DNA from: Parvibaculum lavamentivorans DS-1
GTDB lineage: Bacteria; Pseudomonadota; Alphaproteobacteria; Parvibaculales; Parvibaculaceae
Assembly (NCBI RefSeq): GCF_000017565.1
Contig: NC_009719.1
Coordinates: forward strand, 2,401,001 to 2,465,000
Direction: 5' to 3'
Length of the DNA stretch: 64,000 nucleotides
This document shows, in pieces, positions 38,355 to 46,810 of this stretch. Under the pieces are notes generated by a model. The model made no database searches. It worked only from the letters and a program-made list of their open reading frames with translations, and was not told where the DNA came from. Position 1 is the stretch's first letter. Every line of letters begins with the position of its first letter. Both the position numbers and the translations under genes were made by a program.

Positions 38355-38873
38355 CTAGCCGCGTGCCGGTGCTTTGGCAATGCGATGTTCTACTTCGGGT
38401 CTGTCTTCATCATTGACGAGTGCCAGCAGAACTTTCCGCCATGCTTCATCCGAGCCGGGGCCTGCTTTCTCGAGCGCCTGGGCGACACGGTTCCTTTGCG
38501 GTATGGCCAGACGCTCGGCCAGTTCGCTGCCCTTGGGGGTCAAAAAGAGAAGCCGCTGACGCCGGTCCTGCTTTCCTGTTTCCTGCTCGATAAAGCCGCG
38601 CTCGATCAATTGCTTCAGCACCCTTGCGAGGCTCTGTTTTGTGATCCGCAAAATGTTCAGCAATTCGGCCACGGTAATGCCTGGATTCCGGCCTACAAAA
38701 TGGACCACACGATGATGGGCGCGGCCAAAATCATACTCCGCGAGGAGCTCGTCAGGATCGCTGATGAAGTCGCGATAGGCGAAAAACAGCAGTTCGATGG
38801 CCTCGGTCAGGCGGTCGGCTTCCGCCGCCAAAGGGCGGTTGGAGGATTTGAGGGGCTTTGCCGTTACTGCCAT
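38355..38873 (-). CDS. MarR-family transcriptional regulator (PetP-like)
   Basis: A 172-residue winged-helix regulator. The MarR domain includes RVVHFVGRNPGITVAELLNILRITKQSLARVLKQLIERGFIEQETG and DRRQRLLFLTPKGSELAE, with the wing motif DxRxxxLxLT. It lies 29 bp upstream of the ompR-like regulator, which recalls PetP-PetR of Rhodobacter. An inverted repeat of 7-bp arms sits just in front of its start codon, and the ilvE gene faces away across 230 bp. No Cys sensor of the OhrR type is seen. Confidence 0.88.
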   Translation of the reverse strand: MAVTAKPLKSSNRPLAAEADRLTEAIELLFFAYRDFISDPDELLAEYDFGRAHHRVVHFVGRNPGITVAELLNILRITKQSLARVLKQLIERGFIEQETGKQDRRQRLLFLTPKGSELAERLAIPQRNRVAQALEKAGPGSDEAWRKVLLALVNDEDRPEVEHRIAKAPARG

Positions 38874-38875
38874 TT

Positions 38876-38896
38876 TATGTCAGCCATGTTGACATA
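38876..38896. promoter_or_regulatory. Inverted repeat in front of the MarR-like gene
   Basis: Perfect 7-bp arms TATGTCA (38876-38882) and TGACATA (38890-38896) around GCCATGT. It begins 3 bp upstream of the MarR gene's ATG, in the 230-bp region shared with ilvE. Spacing of about 14 bp between arm centres is usual for a MarR dimer, so autoregulation is plausible. The overlap with the likely ribosome-binding region is unusual. Confidence 0.5.
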
Positions 38897-38954
38897 TTTT
38901 CCGCTAAGTGCTACCTGTTGCAGACTGCATGAGACAGACTGGGCGCGAAGGCCG

Positions 38955-38971
38955 GGCAGATCGAATCTGCC
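38955..38971. other. Short perfect hairpin in the marR-ilvE intergenic region
   Basis: GGCAGAT and ATCTGCC form a perfect 7-bp stem with a CGA loop. There is no following T-run, so it is not a typical terminator. It could lie in the 5' leader of the aminotransferase mRNA, about 130 bp upstream of its start codon. A regulatory role is not established. Confidence 0.4.
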
Positions 38972-39103
38972 ACCTAGTATAGTGGATGTCGCGCGATAAG
39001 ACTGTCTTGTGCAAATCTCCCGTTGAACGGGACCGAGTGCAGCCGGACAGTCTCGGTGGCGAAGAACCCGGCGCACCGTGGAAGCACACCAGGAAACAAG
39101 GCG

Positions 39104-40003
39104 ATGGCAGACATTCCCTTCGACAAACGCGACGGATTTATCTGGTTCAATGGCGAGCTCGTTCCTTGGGCGGATGCCAAGATTCATGTGCTGACACATG
39201 GGTTGCATTATGCCAGTTGCGTATTCGAAGGCTGCCGGATGTATGGCGGCGAAATTTTCAAGCTGCGCGAACATTCGGAGCGGCTGATCCGGTCGGCTGA
39301 AATTCTCGGCTTTGAAATTCCCTACAGCGTCGAGGAGATCGACGCGGCCTGCATCGCCGCGGTGCGTGCGCAGAAACTGACAGACGGTTATCTGCGGCCG
39401 GTTGCGTGGCGCGGCAGCGAGATGATGGGCGTCAGCGCGCAGAAGAACAAGATCAACTTCGCCGTGGCTGCCTGGGAGTGGCCGTCCTATTTCGATCCGG
39501 AGCAGCGCAAGAAGGGTATCCGTCTCGATATCGCGAAGTACAAGCGTCCATCGCCCGAGACCGCGCCGTCGATGGCGAAGGCGGCGGGGCTCTACATGAT
39601 CTGCACCATCTCGAAGCATGCGGCGGAGAACAGGGGCTATGCCGACGCGCTGATGTATGATTATCGCGGCTATGTCGCGGAAGCGACCGGCGCGAACATC
39701 TTCTTCGTGAAAGATGGCGTCATTCATACACCGAAGCCCGATTGCTTCCTTGACGGCATCACGCGGCAGACGGTGGTCGAGCTTGCGAAGGCGCGCGGTT
39801 ACGAGATTCTCGAACGCCACATCATGCCGGATGAACTGCCGACCTTCTCGGAGTGCTTCATCACGGGGACGGCGGCGGAAGTGACGCCGGTGGGCGAGAT
39901 CGGACCGCATCGTTACACGCCGGGTCAGATTACGGCGACGCTGTTCGGCGATTACATGGCGGCGGTGAACCCGAAGCAGGCAGCTAAAGCGGCCAGCGCC
40001 TGA
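39104..40003 (+). CDS. ilvE: Branched-chain amino acid aminotransferase
   Basis: A 299-residue fold-type IV PLP aminotransferase that interconverts Val, Leu, Ile and their 2-oxo acids. Markers: WFNGELVPWADAKIHVLTHGLHYASCVFEGCRMY, RLIRSAEILGFEIPY, YLRPVAWRGSEMMGVSA and AMVYDYRGYVAEATGANIFFV-type sequence (here ALMYDYRGYVAEATGANIFF). The PLP-lysine is in the central segment IAKYKRPSPETAPSMAKAAGLYM. The ATG at 39104 begins MADIPFDKRDGFIWFNG. A strong terminator follows 23 bp after the stop. Confidence 0.94.
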   Translation: MADIPFDKRDGFIWFNGELVPWADAKIHVLTHGLHYASCVFEGCRMYGGEIFKLREHSERLIRSAEILGFEIPYSVEEIDAACIAAVRAQKLTDGYLRPVAWRGSEMMGVSAQKNKINFAVAAWEWPSYFDPEQRKKGIRLDIAKYKRPSPETAPSMAKAAGLYMICTISKHAAENRGYADALMYDYRGYVAEATGANIFFVKDGVIHTPKPDCFLDGITRQTVVELAKARGYEILERHIMPDELPTFSECFITGTAAEVTPVGEIGPHRYTPGQITATLFGDYMAAVNPKQAAKAASA

Positions 40004-40026
40004 CGCCAATCCGACGCGGGTATTTG

Positions 40027-40054
40027 AAAGGGCGGCTTTCGAGCCGCCCTTTTT
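40027..40054 (+). terminator. Rho-independent terminator after ilvE
   Basis: An 8-bp perfect stem GGGCGGCT/AGCCGCCC with a TTCG loop, preceded by AAA and followed by five T residues. It starts 24 bp after the ilvE stop. The converging thioesterase gene ends at 40059, and this element may work in both directions because of the flanking A- and T-runs. Confidence 0.92.
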
Positions 40055-40058
40055 GTTT

Positions 40059-40484
40059 TCAGCGTTTCAGAACGGAGAAGGTGGCGTTGGCGCGCGCGCA
40101 GGCTTTGTCATCGGCGGTGACAAGACATTGCGCGAAACTCAACGTCGAGCCTGTCTTCACGACTTCCGGTTGAACTTCCAGCCACTGGCCGATGCGCGCG
40201 GAACTGAGAAAGTCGACGGTGAGGCCGACGGTTACAAGGCCTGCAATGTTTTCAATGCCCAGGCCGCAGGAAAGCCCCATCGCATTGTCCGCAAGCGCGG
40301 TGATGAGGCCACCATGGGCGAGGCCGCGCGAATTGGTGTGCGGCTCAGCAAGCCACAGACCTATGTGGATGGCAGAGCCTGTGTTTTTCGAGTAGAGCGG
40401 CCCCCAGGGATTGGTCAAAGGGCTCTGCCGGAAGTGGCGTTTGAAGCCTTCCGTGGGCGGATCAAGATGGATTTCGGAGGTCAT
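40059..40484 (-). CDS. PaaI-type hot-dog thioesterase
   Basis: A 141-residue hot-dog fold acyl-CoA thioesterase of the PaaI/YbgC-like kind. The motif NSRGLAHGGLITALADNAMGLSCG (residues about 55-80) is the thioesterase signature, with HGG loop and acidic residue. The ATG at 40484 begins MTSEIHLDPPTEGFKRHF. Its substrate is unknown. It stands alone and converges with ilvE at a shared terminator; moaE lies 136 bp upstream on the same strand. Confidence 0.86.
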   Translation of the reverse strand: MTSEIHLDPPTEGFKRHFRQSPLTNPWGPLYSKNTGSAIHIGLWLAEPHTNSRGLAHGGLITALADNAMGLSCGLGIENIAGLVTVGLTVDFLSSARIGQWLEVQPEVVKTGSTLSFAQCLVTADDKACARANATFSVLKR

Positions 40485-40620
40485 GTTTCCGGTCCTGAAA
40501 GATTGCGAGATGGACCAGTGATACGCCTGGCGGAGGCTTTGCTGAACGCGCTTTTGCCGCAAATGGGATGGCAAAAAAGGGGCTAAAAGGCCCGACTGTC
40601 ACCGAACTGTCACGAAACCG

Positions 40621-41061
40621 TCATGTGTCCCATTTGGCCGCGGCGGTGCCGTCGCTCTCGCGGGCATCGACCCAGTGCGACTTATCCCCGGTTTGCTCCC
40701 GTTTCCAGAAGGGGGCGCGGGTCTTCAAGTAATCCATCAAAAAGGAGGCGGCGTCGAAAGCGGCCTGACGATGGGCGGAGGCGGCGACGACGAGAACAAT
40801 GTTATCCCCGGGCAGAAGCTTGCCGACGCGGTGAATGATGAGGGTGGCTTGAAGGGGCCAGCGGGCGGTGGCTTCCGATTCGATGCGGGCGAGCTTTTTT
40901 TCGGTCATGCCGGGGTAGTGCTCGAGTTCCATGGAGGCGATGCCGCCTGTTTCGCGCACGAGGCCGGAGAAGGTGACGACGGCCCCGATGTCGGTGCGGC
41001 CCTCGGTCAGGGCCGCGATTTCGGCGCCGATGTCGAAGTCTTCCGTCTGTATACGGATCAT
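40621..41061 (-). CDS. moaE: Molybdopterin synthase catalytic subunit
   Basis: A 146-residue large subunit of molybdopterin synthase. Motifs: GAVVTFSGLVRE near residue 25, ELEHYPGMTEKKL, IIHRVGKLLPGDNIVLVVAASAHRQAAFDA and MDYLKTRAPFWKRE with catalytic Lys. The ATG at 41061 is 4 bp after the moaD stop. It joins MoaD in transferring sulfur to precursor Z, in molybdenum-cofactor synthesis. It is the last gene of pgsA-moaD-moaE. Confidence 0.94.
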   Translation of the reverse strand: MIRIQTEDFDIGAEIAALTEGRTDIGAVVTFSGLVRETGGIASMELEHYPGMTEKKLARIESEATARWPLQATLIIHRVGKLLPGDNIVLVVAASAHRQAAFDAASFLMDYLKTRAPFWKREQTGDKSHWVDARESDGTAAAKWDT

Positions 41062-41065
41062 CGGA

Positions 41066-41317
41066 TCAGCCGCCCGTGACCGGCGGGAAGAACGCGACCT
41101 CGGCGGCACCCGCTACCGGCGCATCGAATTCGCTGTGTTCCTGATCGACGGCGCAGCGGATGACCGAGATGTCGGCGAAGGCGGCTTCAAAGCCTTCGCC
41201 CCGCGTTTTCAGCCAGGCGATCAGACCGGCGACGTCTCGTACCTCGCCAGGGAGCGTCACGTCTTCTTCCGCGACGCCCGCCTTCTGCTTTACCCATGCG
41301 AAATAGAGCAGCTTCAC
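41066..41317 (-). CDS. moaD: Molybdopterin synthase sulfur-carrier subunit
   Basis: An 83-residue ubiquitin-like protein that ends with the essential Gly-Gly (FFPPVTGG), which is thiocarboxylated. The N-terminus is KLLYFAWVKQKAGVAEEDVTLP, as in MoaD. A GTG start at 41317 overlaps the pgsA stop as GTGA, so the proteins are coupled. The open frame continues upstream, but only these 83 residues fit the family. It is small and easily missed. Confidence 0.92.
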   Translation of the reverse strand: MKLLYFAWVKQKAGVAEEDVTLPGEVRDVAGLIAWLKTRGEGFEAAFADISVIRCAVDQEHSEFDAPVAGAAEVAFFPPVTGG

Positions 41318-41937
41318 ATCCGGCCTTCCCGTTCGGCAGCGGCGGCGGTGGTCGGCGCGGGCGGACGATGCTCCGGCTTTTCGTCGCCGAGATGGTGGAT
41401 GCCGGCTCGGAAATAGTCGATGCCGGTATAGAGCGTCAGGATGGCGGCGGCCCAGAGAAGCGTGAGGCCTGCTTCGGTGACGCCAGGCACGATCTTGTCG
41501 GCGGCGGGACCGGCGAGCAGGAAGCCGAGCGCGACCATCTGGATGGTGGTCTTCCATTTGGCGAGCTGCGTGACCGGCACGCTGACGCGCAGCTCCGCCA
41601 GGAACTCCCGCAAGCCGGAGACGAGTATTTCGCGGCAGAGAATGATGATCGCGGCCCAGAGGGAGAAACCGGCGATGATGTCGATCCAGGTGAGGGCAAT
41701 CAGCACGGCGGCGACAAGGAGCTTGTCGGCTATCGGGTCCAGCATGCGCCCAAGATTTGACTGCTGCTCCCAGGCGCGGGCGAGGTAGCCGTCGAAAAAA
41801 TCGGTGATACCGGCAATGACGAAGAGGCCGAGGGCTGTCCAGTGCGCGGCGTCACCGGGAATGTAGAAACACAACACAACAGCCGGGACGAGCGTTATGC
41901 GGAAATAGGTCAGAAGATTGGGCAGGTTTGTCGCCAT
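41314..41937 (-). CDS. pgsA: CDP-diacylglycerol-glycerol-3-phosphate 3-phosphatidyltransferase
   Basis: A 207-residue membrane CDP-alcohol phosphotransferase of phosphatidylglycerol synthesis. The conserved motif D-G-x2-A-R-x8-G-x3-D-x3-D is present as DFFDGYLARAWEQQSNLG, then RMLDPIADK. The N-terminus NLPNLLTYFRI is that of PgsA. It lies between uvrC and moaD; its final codon overlaps the moaD GTG. It has about five membrane spans. Confidence 0.94.
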   Translation of the reverse strand: MATNLPNLLTYFRITLVPAVVLCFYIPGDAAHWTALGLFVIAGITDFFDGYLARAWEQQSNLGRMLDPIADKLLVAAVLIALTWIDIIAGFSLWAAIIILCREILVSGLREFLAELRVSVPVTQLAKWKTTIQMVALGFLLAGPAADKIVPGVTEAGLTLLWAAAILTLYTGIDYFRAGIHHLGDEKPEHRPPAPTTAAAAEREGRM

Positions 41938-42011
41938 TCTGCGTCAGCTCCGGTCTGGTCTCGTCCAGCTTAACACCCGACGCCCGTATGTCGCGAGGTG
42001 AAGGGAGAGAA

Positions 42012-43946
42012 TCAAGGCGCGCTATCCGGATTTCCGTGGAAATGATCGTAAACGGCGCGCGCCACTTTGGCGCTGATGCCCTCCACGGATTCAAGATCGG
42101 CGAGGCCGGCACGCGCCACGGCGCGGGCCGAGCCGAAATGTTGCAGCAGGGCACGTTTGCGGCCGGGGCCGACGCCTGGCACATCGTCGAGCGGATTTAC
42201 GCCGATCGCCTTCGAGCGGCGGGCGCGGTGGCTGCCGATGGCGTAGCGGTGGGCCTCGTCGCGCAGACGTTGCAGGTAGTAGAGAACGGGATTTCGCGGT
42301 TCCATCATGAAATCCGGCCGCCCGGCCATGAAGAAGCGCTCGCGGCCCGCGTCACGCTCGGGCCCCTTGGCGACGCCGACCGCGGTGACGTTGTCTATGC
42401 CGAGTTCGGCCAGCACTTCGAGCGCCACCTTCAACTGCCCCGCGCCACCGTCGATGAGGAGGAGGTCCGGCCAGGTTTCATCCGCCGGCTTGCCCTCGCT
42501 CTCCTTCAGGAGGCGCGTAAAGCGGCGGGTGAGCACCTGGCGCATCATCGCGTAGTCGTCGCCGGGCTCGATGTCGTCGCCCTTGATGTTGAACTTGCGG
42601 TACTGGTTTTTCATGAAGCCGTCCGGGCCCGCGACGATCATGCCGCCCACGGCCTGGGAGCCTGAAATATGGCTGTTGTCGTAGACTTCAATGCGGGCGG
42701 GCGGCTGTTCGAGGCCGAAAGCCTCGGCGACGCCTTCCAGCAGTTTGCGCTGCGAGGAGCTTTCCGCGAGGCGGCGGCCCAAGGCTTCGCGCGCGTTCAG
42801 CAGCGCATGGTCGACGAGCTGGCGCTTCTCGCCGCGCTTCGGCAAGCCGACGGCGACCTTGCGGCCGGCGCGGATGGTGAGAGCTTCGGCGAGAAGGGCG
42901 CGGCCCGGCACGTCATGGCTCAGAAGCACGAGGCGGGGAGGGGGACGGTCTTCGTAGAACTGCGCCAGGAAGGCATCGAGGACTTCCTCGGTGGAGAGTT
43001 CCTTGTCGTGGCGCGGGAAATAGGCGCGGTTGCCCCAGTTCTGCCCGGCGCGGAAGAAGAAGACCTGGACGCAGGTCTGACCACCTTCCGTCCATGCGGC
43101 GAAGACATCGGCTTCCGTCACGGTTTGCGGGTTGATGCCCTGATGCTGCTGGATCTGCGTCAGGGCGCGGATGCGGTCGCGATAGATCGAGGCCTGCTCG
43201 AAATCGAGGTCGGCCGAAGCCTTCTCCATCAATTCGACAAGCTGCTGCTGCGTCTTGCGGCTGCGGCCGCGCAGGAAGTCGCGCGCCTCGGCGAGAAGGA
43301 CGGCGTAGCTCTCGCGGTCGATTTCGCCGGTGCAAGGGGCGCTGCACCGCTTGATCTGGAACAGGAGACAGGGACGGGTGCGGCTTTCAAAGACGCTGTC
43401 GGAGCAGGAGCGGAGCAGGAACGCCTTCTGCAAGGCATTCAGCGTGGCGGTGACGGCGCCGGCACTGGCAAAGGGCCCATAATAATCGCCGGGGCGGGAG
43501 CGCCCGCCGCGATGCTTCACGACCTGCGGGAAATCATGGTCTCCGGTCAGCAGGATATAGGGGAAGGACTTGTCGTCCCGCATCAGCACGTTGTAGCGGG
43601 GCTTCAGGCGCTTGATGAGATTGGCTTCGAGGAGCAGGGCATCCGTCTCGGTGGCCGTCGAGATGAATTCCATCTGGATCGTGGACGCGATCATGCGGGC
43701 GATGCGGTTCGAATGGCCGGCAAGCTTGGTATAGCTTGCGACGCGCTTCTTCAGGCTGCGCGCCTTACCGACATAGAGAAGCTCGCCGCCGGTGCCGTAC
43801 ATGCGGTAGACGCCGGGGCTGTCCGGCAGCAATTTCACCTTTTCGGCAATCAGGGCCGCCCCGCCGGGCGTTGAAATCGCACGGGTTTCCGCGCCGTCGC
43901 CGGGGACGGTGGGGGCTTCGGGAGCGTTGTCTTCGATGTCGTTCAT
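42012..43946 (-). CDS. uvrC: Excinuclease ABC subunit C
   Basis: A 644-residue nucleotide-excision-repair endonuclease. The N-terminal GIY-YIG domain is [33 protein letters not shown]. The UVR motif follows ([27 protein letters not shown]), then the RNase H-like UvrC domain ([38 protein letters not shown]) and the C-terminal helix-hairpin-helix ([21 protein letters not shown]). The 25-residue N-terminal tail is extra. It lies 74 bp upstream of pgsA; uvrB is elsewhere at 54.6 kb. Confidence 0.96.
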   Translation of the reverse strand: MNDIEDNAPEAPTVPGDGAETRAISTPGGAALIAEKVKLLPDSPGVYRMYGTGGELLYVGKARSLKKRVASYTKLAGHSNRIARMIASTIQMEFISTATETDALLLEANLIKRLKPRYNVLMRDDKSFPYILLTGDHDFPQVVKHRGGRSRPGDYYGPFASAGAVTATLNALQKAFLLRSCSDSVFESRTRPCLLFQIKRCSAPCTGEIDRESYAVLLAEARDFLRGRSRKTQQQLVELMEKASADLDFEQASIYRDRIRALTQIQQHQGINPQTVTEADVFAAWTEGGQTCVQVFFFRAGQNWGNRAYFPRHDKELSTEEVLDAFLAQFYEDRPPPRLVLLSHDVPGRALLAEALTIRAGRKVAVGLPKRGEKRQLVDHALLNAREALGRRLAESSSQRKLLEGVAEAFGLEQPPARIEVYDNSHISGSQAVGGMIVAGPDGFMKNQYRKFNIKGDDIEPGDDYAMMRQVLTRRFTRLLKESEGKPADETWPDLLLIDGGAGQLKVALEVLAELGIDNVTAVGVAKGPERDAGRERFFMAGRPDFMMEPRNPVLYYLQRLRDEAHRYAIGSHRARRSKAIGVNPLDDVPGVGPGRKRALLQHFGSARAVARAGLADLESVEGISAKVARAVYDHFHGNPDSAP

Positions 43947-44320
43947 CGGCCTCTGTATAGCATTGCCCGGGCAGGCTGCGGCGACAGGGCGGCGGACCTA
44001 CCGGAAGAAGACGAAACGAGACGGCCAACCTGTGGATAAGTTTGTTGAAAGAGTTGGCCTCCGGCGAGGCCGGAAATCGTCAAGGTCTTGTAATAATTAG
44101 GATTTGTGACACCGGATAAAAACCCGTTCCGTTTCAAGGCATTGAAACATATGGGTTTTTCTTTCCTATGAAACCCCGGTTTCCGTTTTTCGGCTTCAAG
44201 GGCCGAGGGAGAGGCGGCAGCCGGAGGGCCTTGCCGCTGCTGTGCACAAATCCTCCGTGTGCGGCGCTTGAATGCGTCAAACCGTTGATTCCATTGCCGC
44301 TTTTTGGAGAGTATGCAGCG
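43947..44320. other. 374-bp non-coding stretch between uvrC and folB
   Basis: No credible gene was found. It holds the uvrC promoter region and a nested inverted structure at 44118-44160. A further pair of 7-bp arms, GGCCAAC and GTTGGCC, lies at about 44013-44057. The region has more A/T than its neighbours, which is usual for promoter-bearing spacers here. Confidence 0.5.
44118..44160. terminator. Nested two-step hairpin, candidate bidirectional terminator after folB
   Basis: Outer arms AAAAACCC (44118-44125) and GGGTTTTT (44153-44160) pair over 8 bp. Inside are inner arms GTTTCA (44131-44136) and TGAAAC (44143-44148) with a six-base loop. The unpaired linkers between inner and outer stems are 5 and 4 bases. 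Read leftward, folB ends 160 bp upstream of it. The run of T on one strand and A on the other fits a terminator, but the interrupted stem is atypical. Confidence 0.5.
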
Positions 44321-44728
44321 TCAGGAATGATGACGTATGCGCTCGATTTCGACGCCGACGCTGGACGCTTCCGGGATCACCGCCAGCTTCTCCACACGGA
44401 TGAGCGCGACCTCGACCCTTTCGTCCTCGAGACAGGCCGAGGCAATCCGCTCGGCCAGGGTTTCGACGAGGTTCAGATGGCCTTCGGAGACGATGCTCTT
44501 GATCTTGTCCACGACCGTTGCATAGCAGACGACATTTTCCAGGCTGTCGCCATGAGCGGCCTCGGCGACTGTCAAATCCACATTCACGCGGATGGGCTGC
44601 GCCCTGCCGACCTCATGCCTGTAGGCGCCGATATGCGCGTCGAGAGCCAAGTCGCGGATGAAAACGTGGCGGATCGCACGGCCGGCATTGGCGATTTTCA
44701 GGGGCAGGACATTGTCTGGCTGGGTCAT
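44321..44728 (-). CDS. folB: Dihydroneopterin aldolase family protein
   Basis: A 135-residue FolB/MptD-like protein of folate synthesis. Motifs: VFIRDLALDAHIGAYRHEVGRAQPIRVNVDLTV, VVCYATVVDKIKSIV and LVETLAERIASACLEDERVEVALIRVEKL. It ends with EIERIRH. It would act on 7,8-dihydroneopterin. The start lies 10 bp after the stop of a pteridine-reductase-like SDR, so the two are probably co-transcribed with the Ca/Na exchanger upstream. Confidence 0.9.
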   Translation of the reverse strand: MTQPDNVLPLKIANAGRAIRHVFIRDLALDAHIGAYRHEVGRAQPIRVNVDLTVAEAAHGDSLENVVCYATVVDKIKSIVSEGHLNLVETLAERIASACLEDERVEVALIRVEKLAVIPEASSVGVEIERIRHHS

Positions 44729-44738
44729 CGCTCGAACC

Positions 44739-45509
44739 TCATTCCGAAATGCCGGTTACGTCCGGCGTCTCCCAGGCGAGATGCTGCCCGCCATCGAGGG
44801 CGATCATTTGCCCGGTCATGGCGGGTGCCGCAAGGATAAACCGGAGCGCGGCGCAAATCTCTTCCGGGGTTGTGCCGCGCCCGAGAATAGTGGACGCGGT
44901 CTGGCGCTCGAAATCGGCCGCCGACTGGCGCTGGTTGGCGAGAGTGGGACCGGGGCCGATGCCGTTTACGCGGATATGGGGCGCGAGGGAGCGCGCCAGT
45001 ACCTGCGTCATGTCCCACAGGGCCATCTTGCTCAAGGTGTAGGACAGGAATTTCGGCGTGGGCGCCCAGACGCGCTGGTCGATGATGTTGACGATATTGC
45101 CTTTGGCGCCGGCGGGGAGCTGGGCGGCAAAAGCCTGCGAGAGAAAGGCGGGCGCCCGCAGGTTGACGTCCATATGGTCGCTCCATGACTTCGGGGTCAT
45201 GGTGCCGGCTTCATCGGGATAGAATTCGGAAGCGTTGTTGACGAGGAGAGCGAGAGGGCCGAGCGCCTTTGCCGCGTCCGGCACGAGAGCTTCCGTCGCC
45301 GCAAGATCGGAAAGGTCGGCTTTCAGAATGACCGCGCGGACGCCTTTGGCTTCGATTTCCTGCCGTACCTCCCGAGCGTCCTCATCCGACCGGTCGTGAC
45401 GAATGCAGAGGGCGACGGACCAGCCGTCTTCGGCGAGCGCCAGCGCGATCTCCCTTCCGATGCGGCGCGCTGCGCCTGTCACCAATGCGTTTCGGCTTTT
45501 GCCGGTCAA
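44739..45509 (-). CDS. SDR-family oxidoreductase, pteridine-reductase-like
   Basis: A 256-residue short-chain dehydrogenase. The cofactor loop TGAARRIGREIALAL carries an Arg typical of NADPH-using pteridine reductases. The catalytic set includes LVNNASEFY, IDQRVWAPTP and YTLSK. The C-terminus has GQMIALDGGQHLAWE. The start codon is TTG at 45509, behind GAGAG; no ATG fits. With folB next to it (10 bp), a role in pterin or folate metabolism (dihydromonapterin/dihydrofolate reductase-like) is a reasonable inference but not proven. Confidence 0.82.
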   Translation of the reverse strand: MTGKSRNALVTGAARRIGREIALALAEDGWSVALCIRHDRSDEDAREVRQEIEAKGVRAVILKADLSDLAATEALVPDAAKALGPLALLVNNASEFYPDEAGTMTPKSWSDHMDVNLRAPAFLSQAFAAQLPAGAKGNIVNIIDQRVWAPTPKFLSYTLSKMALWDMTQVLARSLAPHIRVNGIGPGPTLANQRQSAADFERQTASTILGRGTTPEEICAALRFILAAPAMTGQMIALDGGQHLAWETPDVTGISE

Positions 45510-45520
45510 AATGCGGTCTC

Positions 45521-46573
45521 TCAGATAAAAGTGCCGCCCTGGCTCATGGCGAACATGGCATAGAGATATGCGCCATAAGCGCAGAGGAAAACAACACCTG
45601 TGAGGCGGCCGACCTTGCCGCGCGTCATGGTCATGGGCAGGAGCATGACGACGGCGGCGAGCATGACCCAGAGATGGAAGCGGAGGAAATCCGGGTCTAT
45701 CGGCAAAGGCGCGATCAGCGCGGTGACGCCGAGGATCGCGAGAATGTTCATGATGTTGCTGCCGATGATGTTACCCACCACCATGTCGTTGTTGCGGCGG
45801 AAGACGGCCATGACGGAGGTGGCGAGTTCGGGCAGCGAGGTGCCGACGGCGATCAGCGACAGGCCGATGACGGCATCGGAGACGCCGAAAGCCTGAGCGA
45901 TTTCCGTACCGCCATCGACGACGAGATGTGCGCCGATGGGCAGGCCGACAATGCCGACAAGAAGCTTGGCGGCGATGGCGAGGCGCGAGAGATGCGGCGG
46001 ATGAATGTCGCCATGCGGCAGGTCATGCGTAATGAAATGGCTTGTGTCGGAGAAGGCGTCGGCGGGCGCTTCGACCGCGGGGATGGCCTCTTCCTCGGCG
46101 GCGAGGGGCGGCGGGTCGTAGGGGTGCATCCGCGCGTCCCAGCCGGAATAGACGAGATAGGCGGTGAGCAGCGAGATGAGCAGCACGCCCTGCCAGAAAG
46201 AGAGCGTACCGACGAAGCAGAGAACGATGAGCAGAACGCTTGCCGCCATCATGACGATCATGTTGTGCGGCACGGTACGGCCGGTGCAGGCGATCGGATA
46301 GATGAGCGCCGGGAGGCCGAGGATCAGGAAGATGTTTGCGATGTTGCTGCCGACGACATTGCCCAGCGCGATGCCGGGCGAGCCGGCAAGGGCGGCGCGG
46401 ATGGAGACGAGGAGTTCCGGGGCGGAGGTGCCGAAGGCGACGATGGTGAGCGCGATCAGAAGCGGCGAGACGCCATAGCGGGCAGCCAGCGCGGTGGCGC
46501 CGCGGACCAGGAAATCGCCGCAGACAAGAAGGATGACCAGGCCGCCAATGAGATAGGCATACATTTCAATCAT
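45521..46573 (-). CDS. Calcium/sodium antiporter
   Basis: A 350-residue CaCA-superfamily exchanger with ten predicted spans. The two inverted alpha repeats carry GNVVGSNIANIFLILG and GNIIGSNIMNILAILG, each preceded by an acidic, Ser/Pro-rich helix (FGTSAPELLVSIRAAL and VGTSLPELATSVMAVF). The ATG at 46573 is the second of two. It lies 11 bp upstream of the SDR gene. Ions are assigned by family; specificity cannot be seen. Confidence 0.92.
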   Translation of the reverse strand: MIEMYAYLIGGLVILLVCGDFLVRGATALAARYGVSPLLIALTIVAFGTSAPELLVSIRAALAGSPGIALGNVVGSNIANIFLILGLPALIYPIACTGRTVPHNMIVMMAASVLLIVLCFVGTLSFWQGVLLISLLTAYLVYSGWDARMHPYDPPPLAAEEEAIPAVEAPADAFSDTSHFITHDLPHGDIHPPHLSRLAIAAKLLVGIVGLPIGAHLVVDGGTEIAQAFGVSDAVIGLSLIAVGTSLPELATSVMAVFRRNNDMVVGNIIGSNIMNILAILGVTALIAPLPIDPDFLRFHLWVMLAAVVMLLPMTMTRGKVGRLTGVVFLCAYGAYLYAMFAMSQGGTFI

Positions 46574-46810
46574 CAGCCGCGCCCCGCAAAGGGATGGCAA
46601 GGCAGGAAGGTGCCTGCTTTTTCACGGCAATGCAGGCGGCATTCGATCCGCATGTGACCCTGTATCCTCTCCATTTCGGCTTGGTCCGCCCCCGGCCCCA
46701 CTCCCGGACGCATATAGGGCGTGAACCCCAGCAAGGCAAGAATGACGCCGGATTCCGCCGCCATGGAGGCATAAATTGCGGTATTCTGCGGCCACGCTCT
46801 GACAGATGAG

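Noticed and set aside
38864-40009. A 381-codon minus-strand open frame opposite ilvE
   Set aside because: It overlaps a PLP aminotransferase with full motifs and runs into the MarR operator region; it is a shadow.
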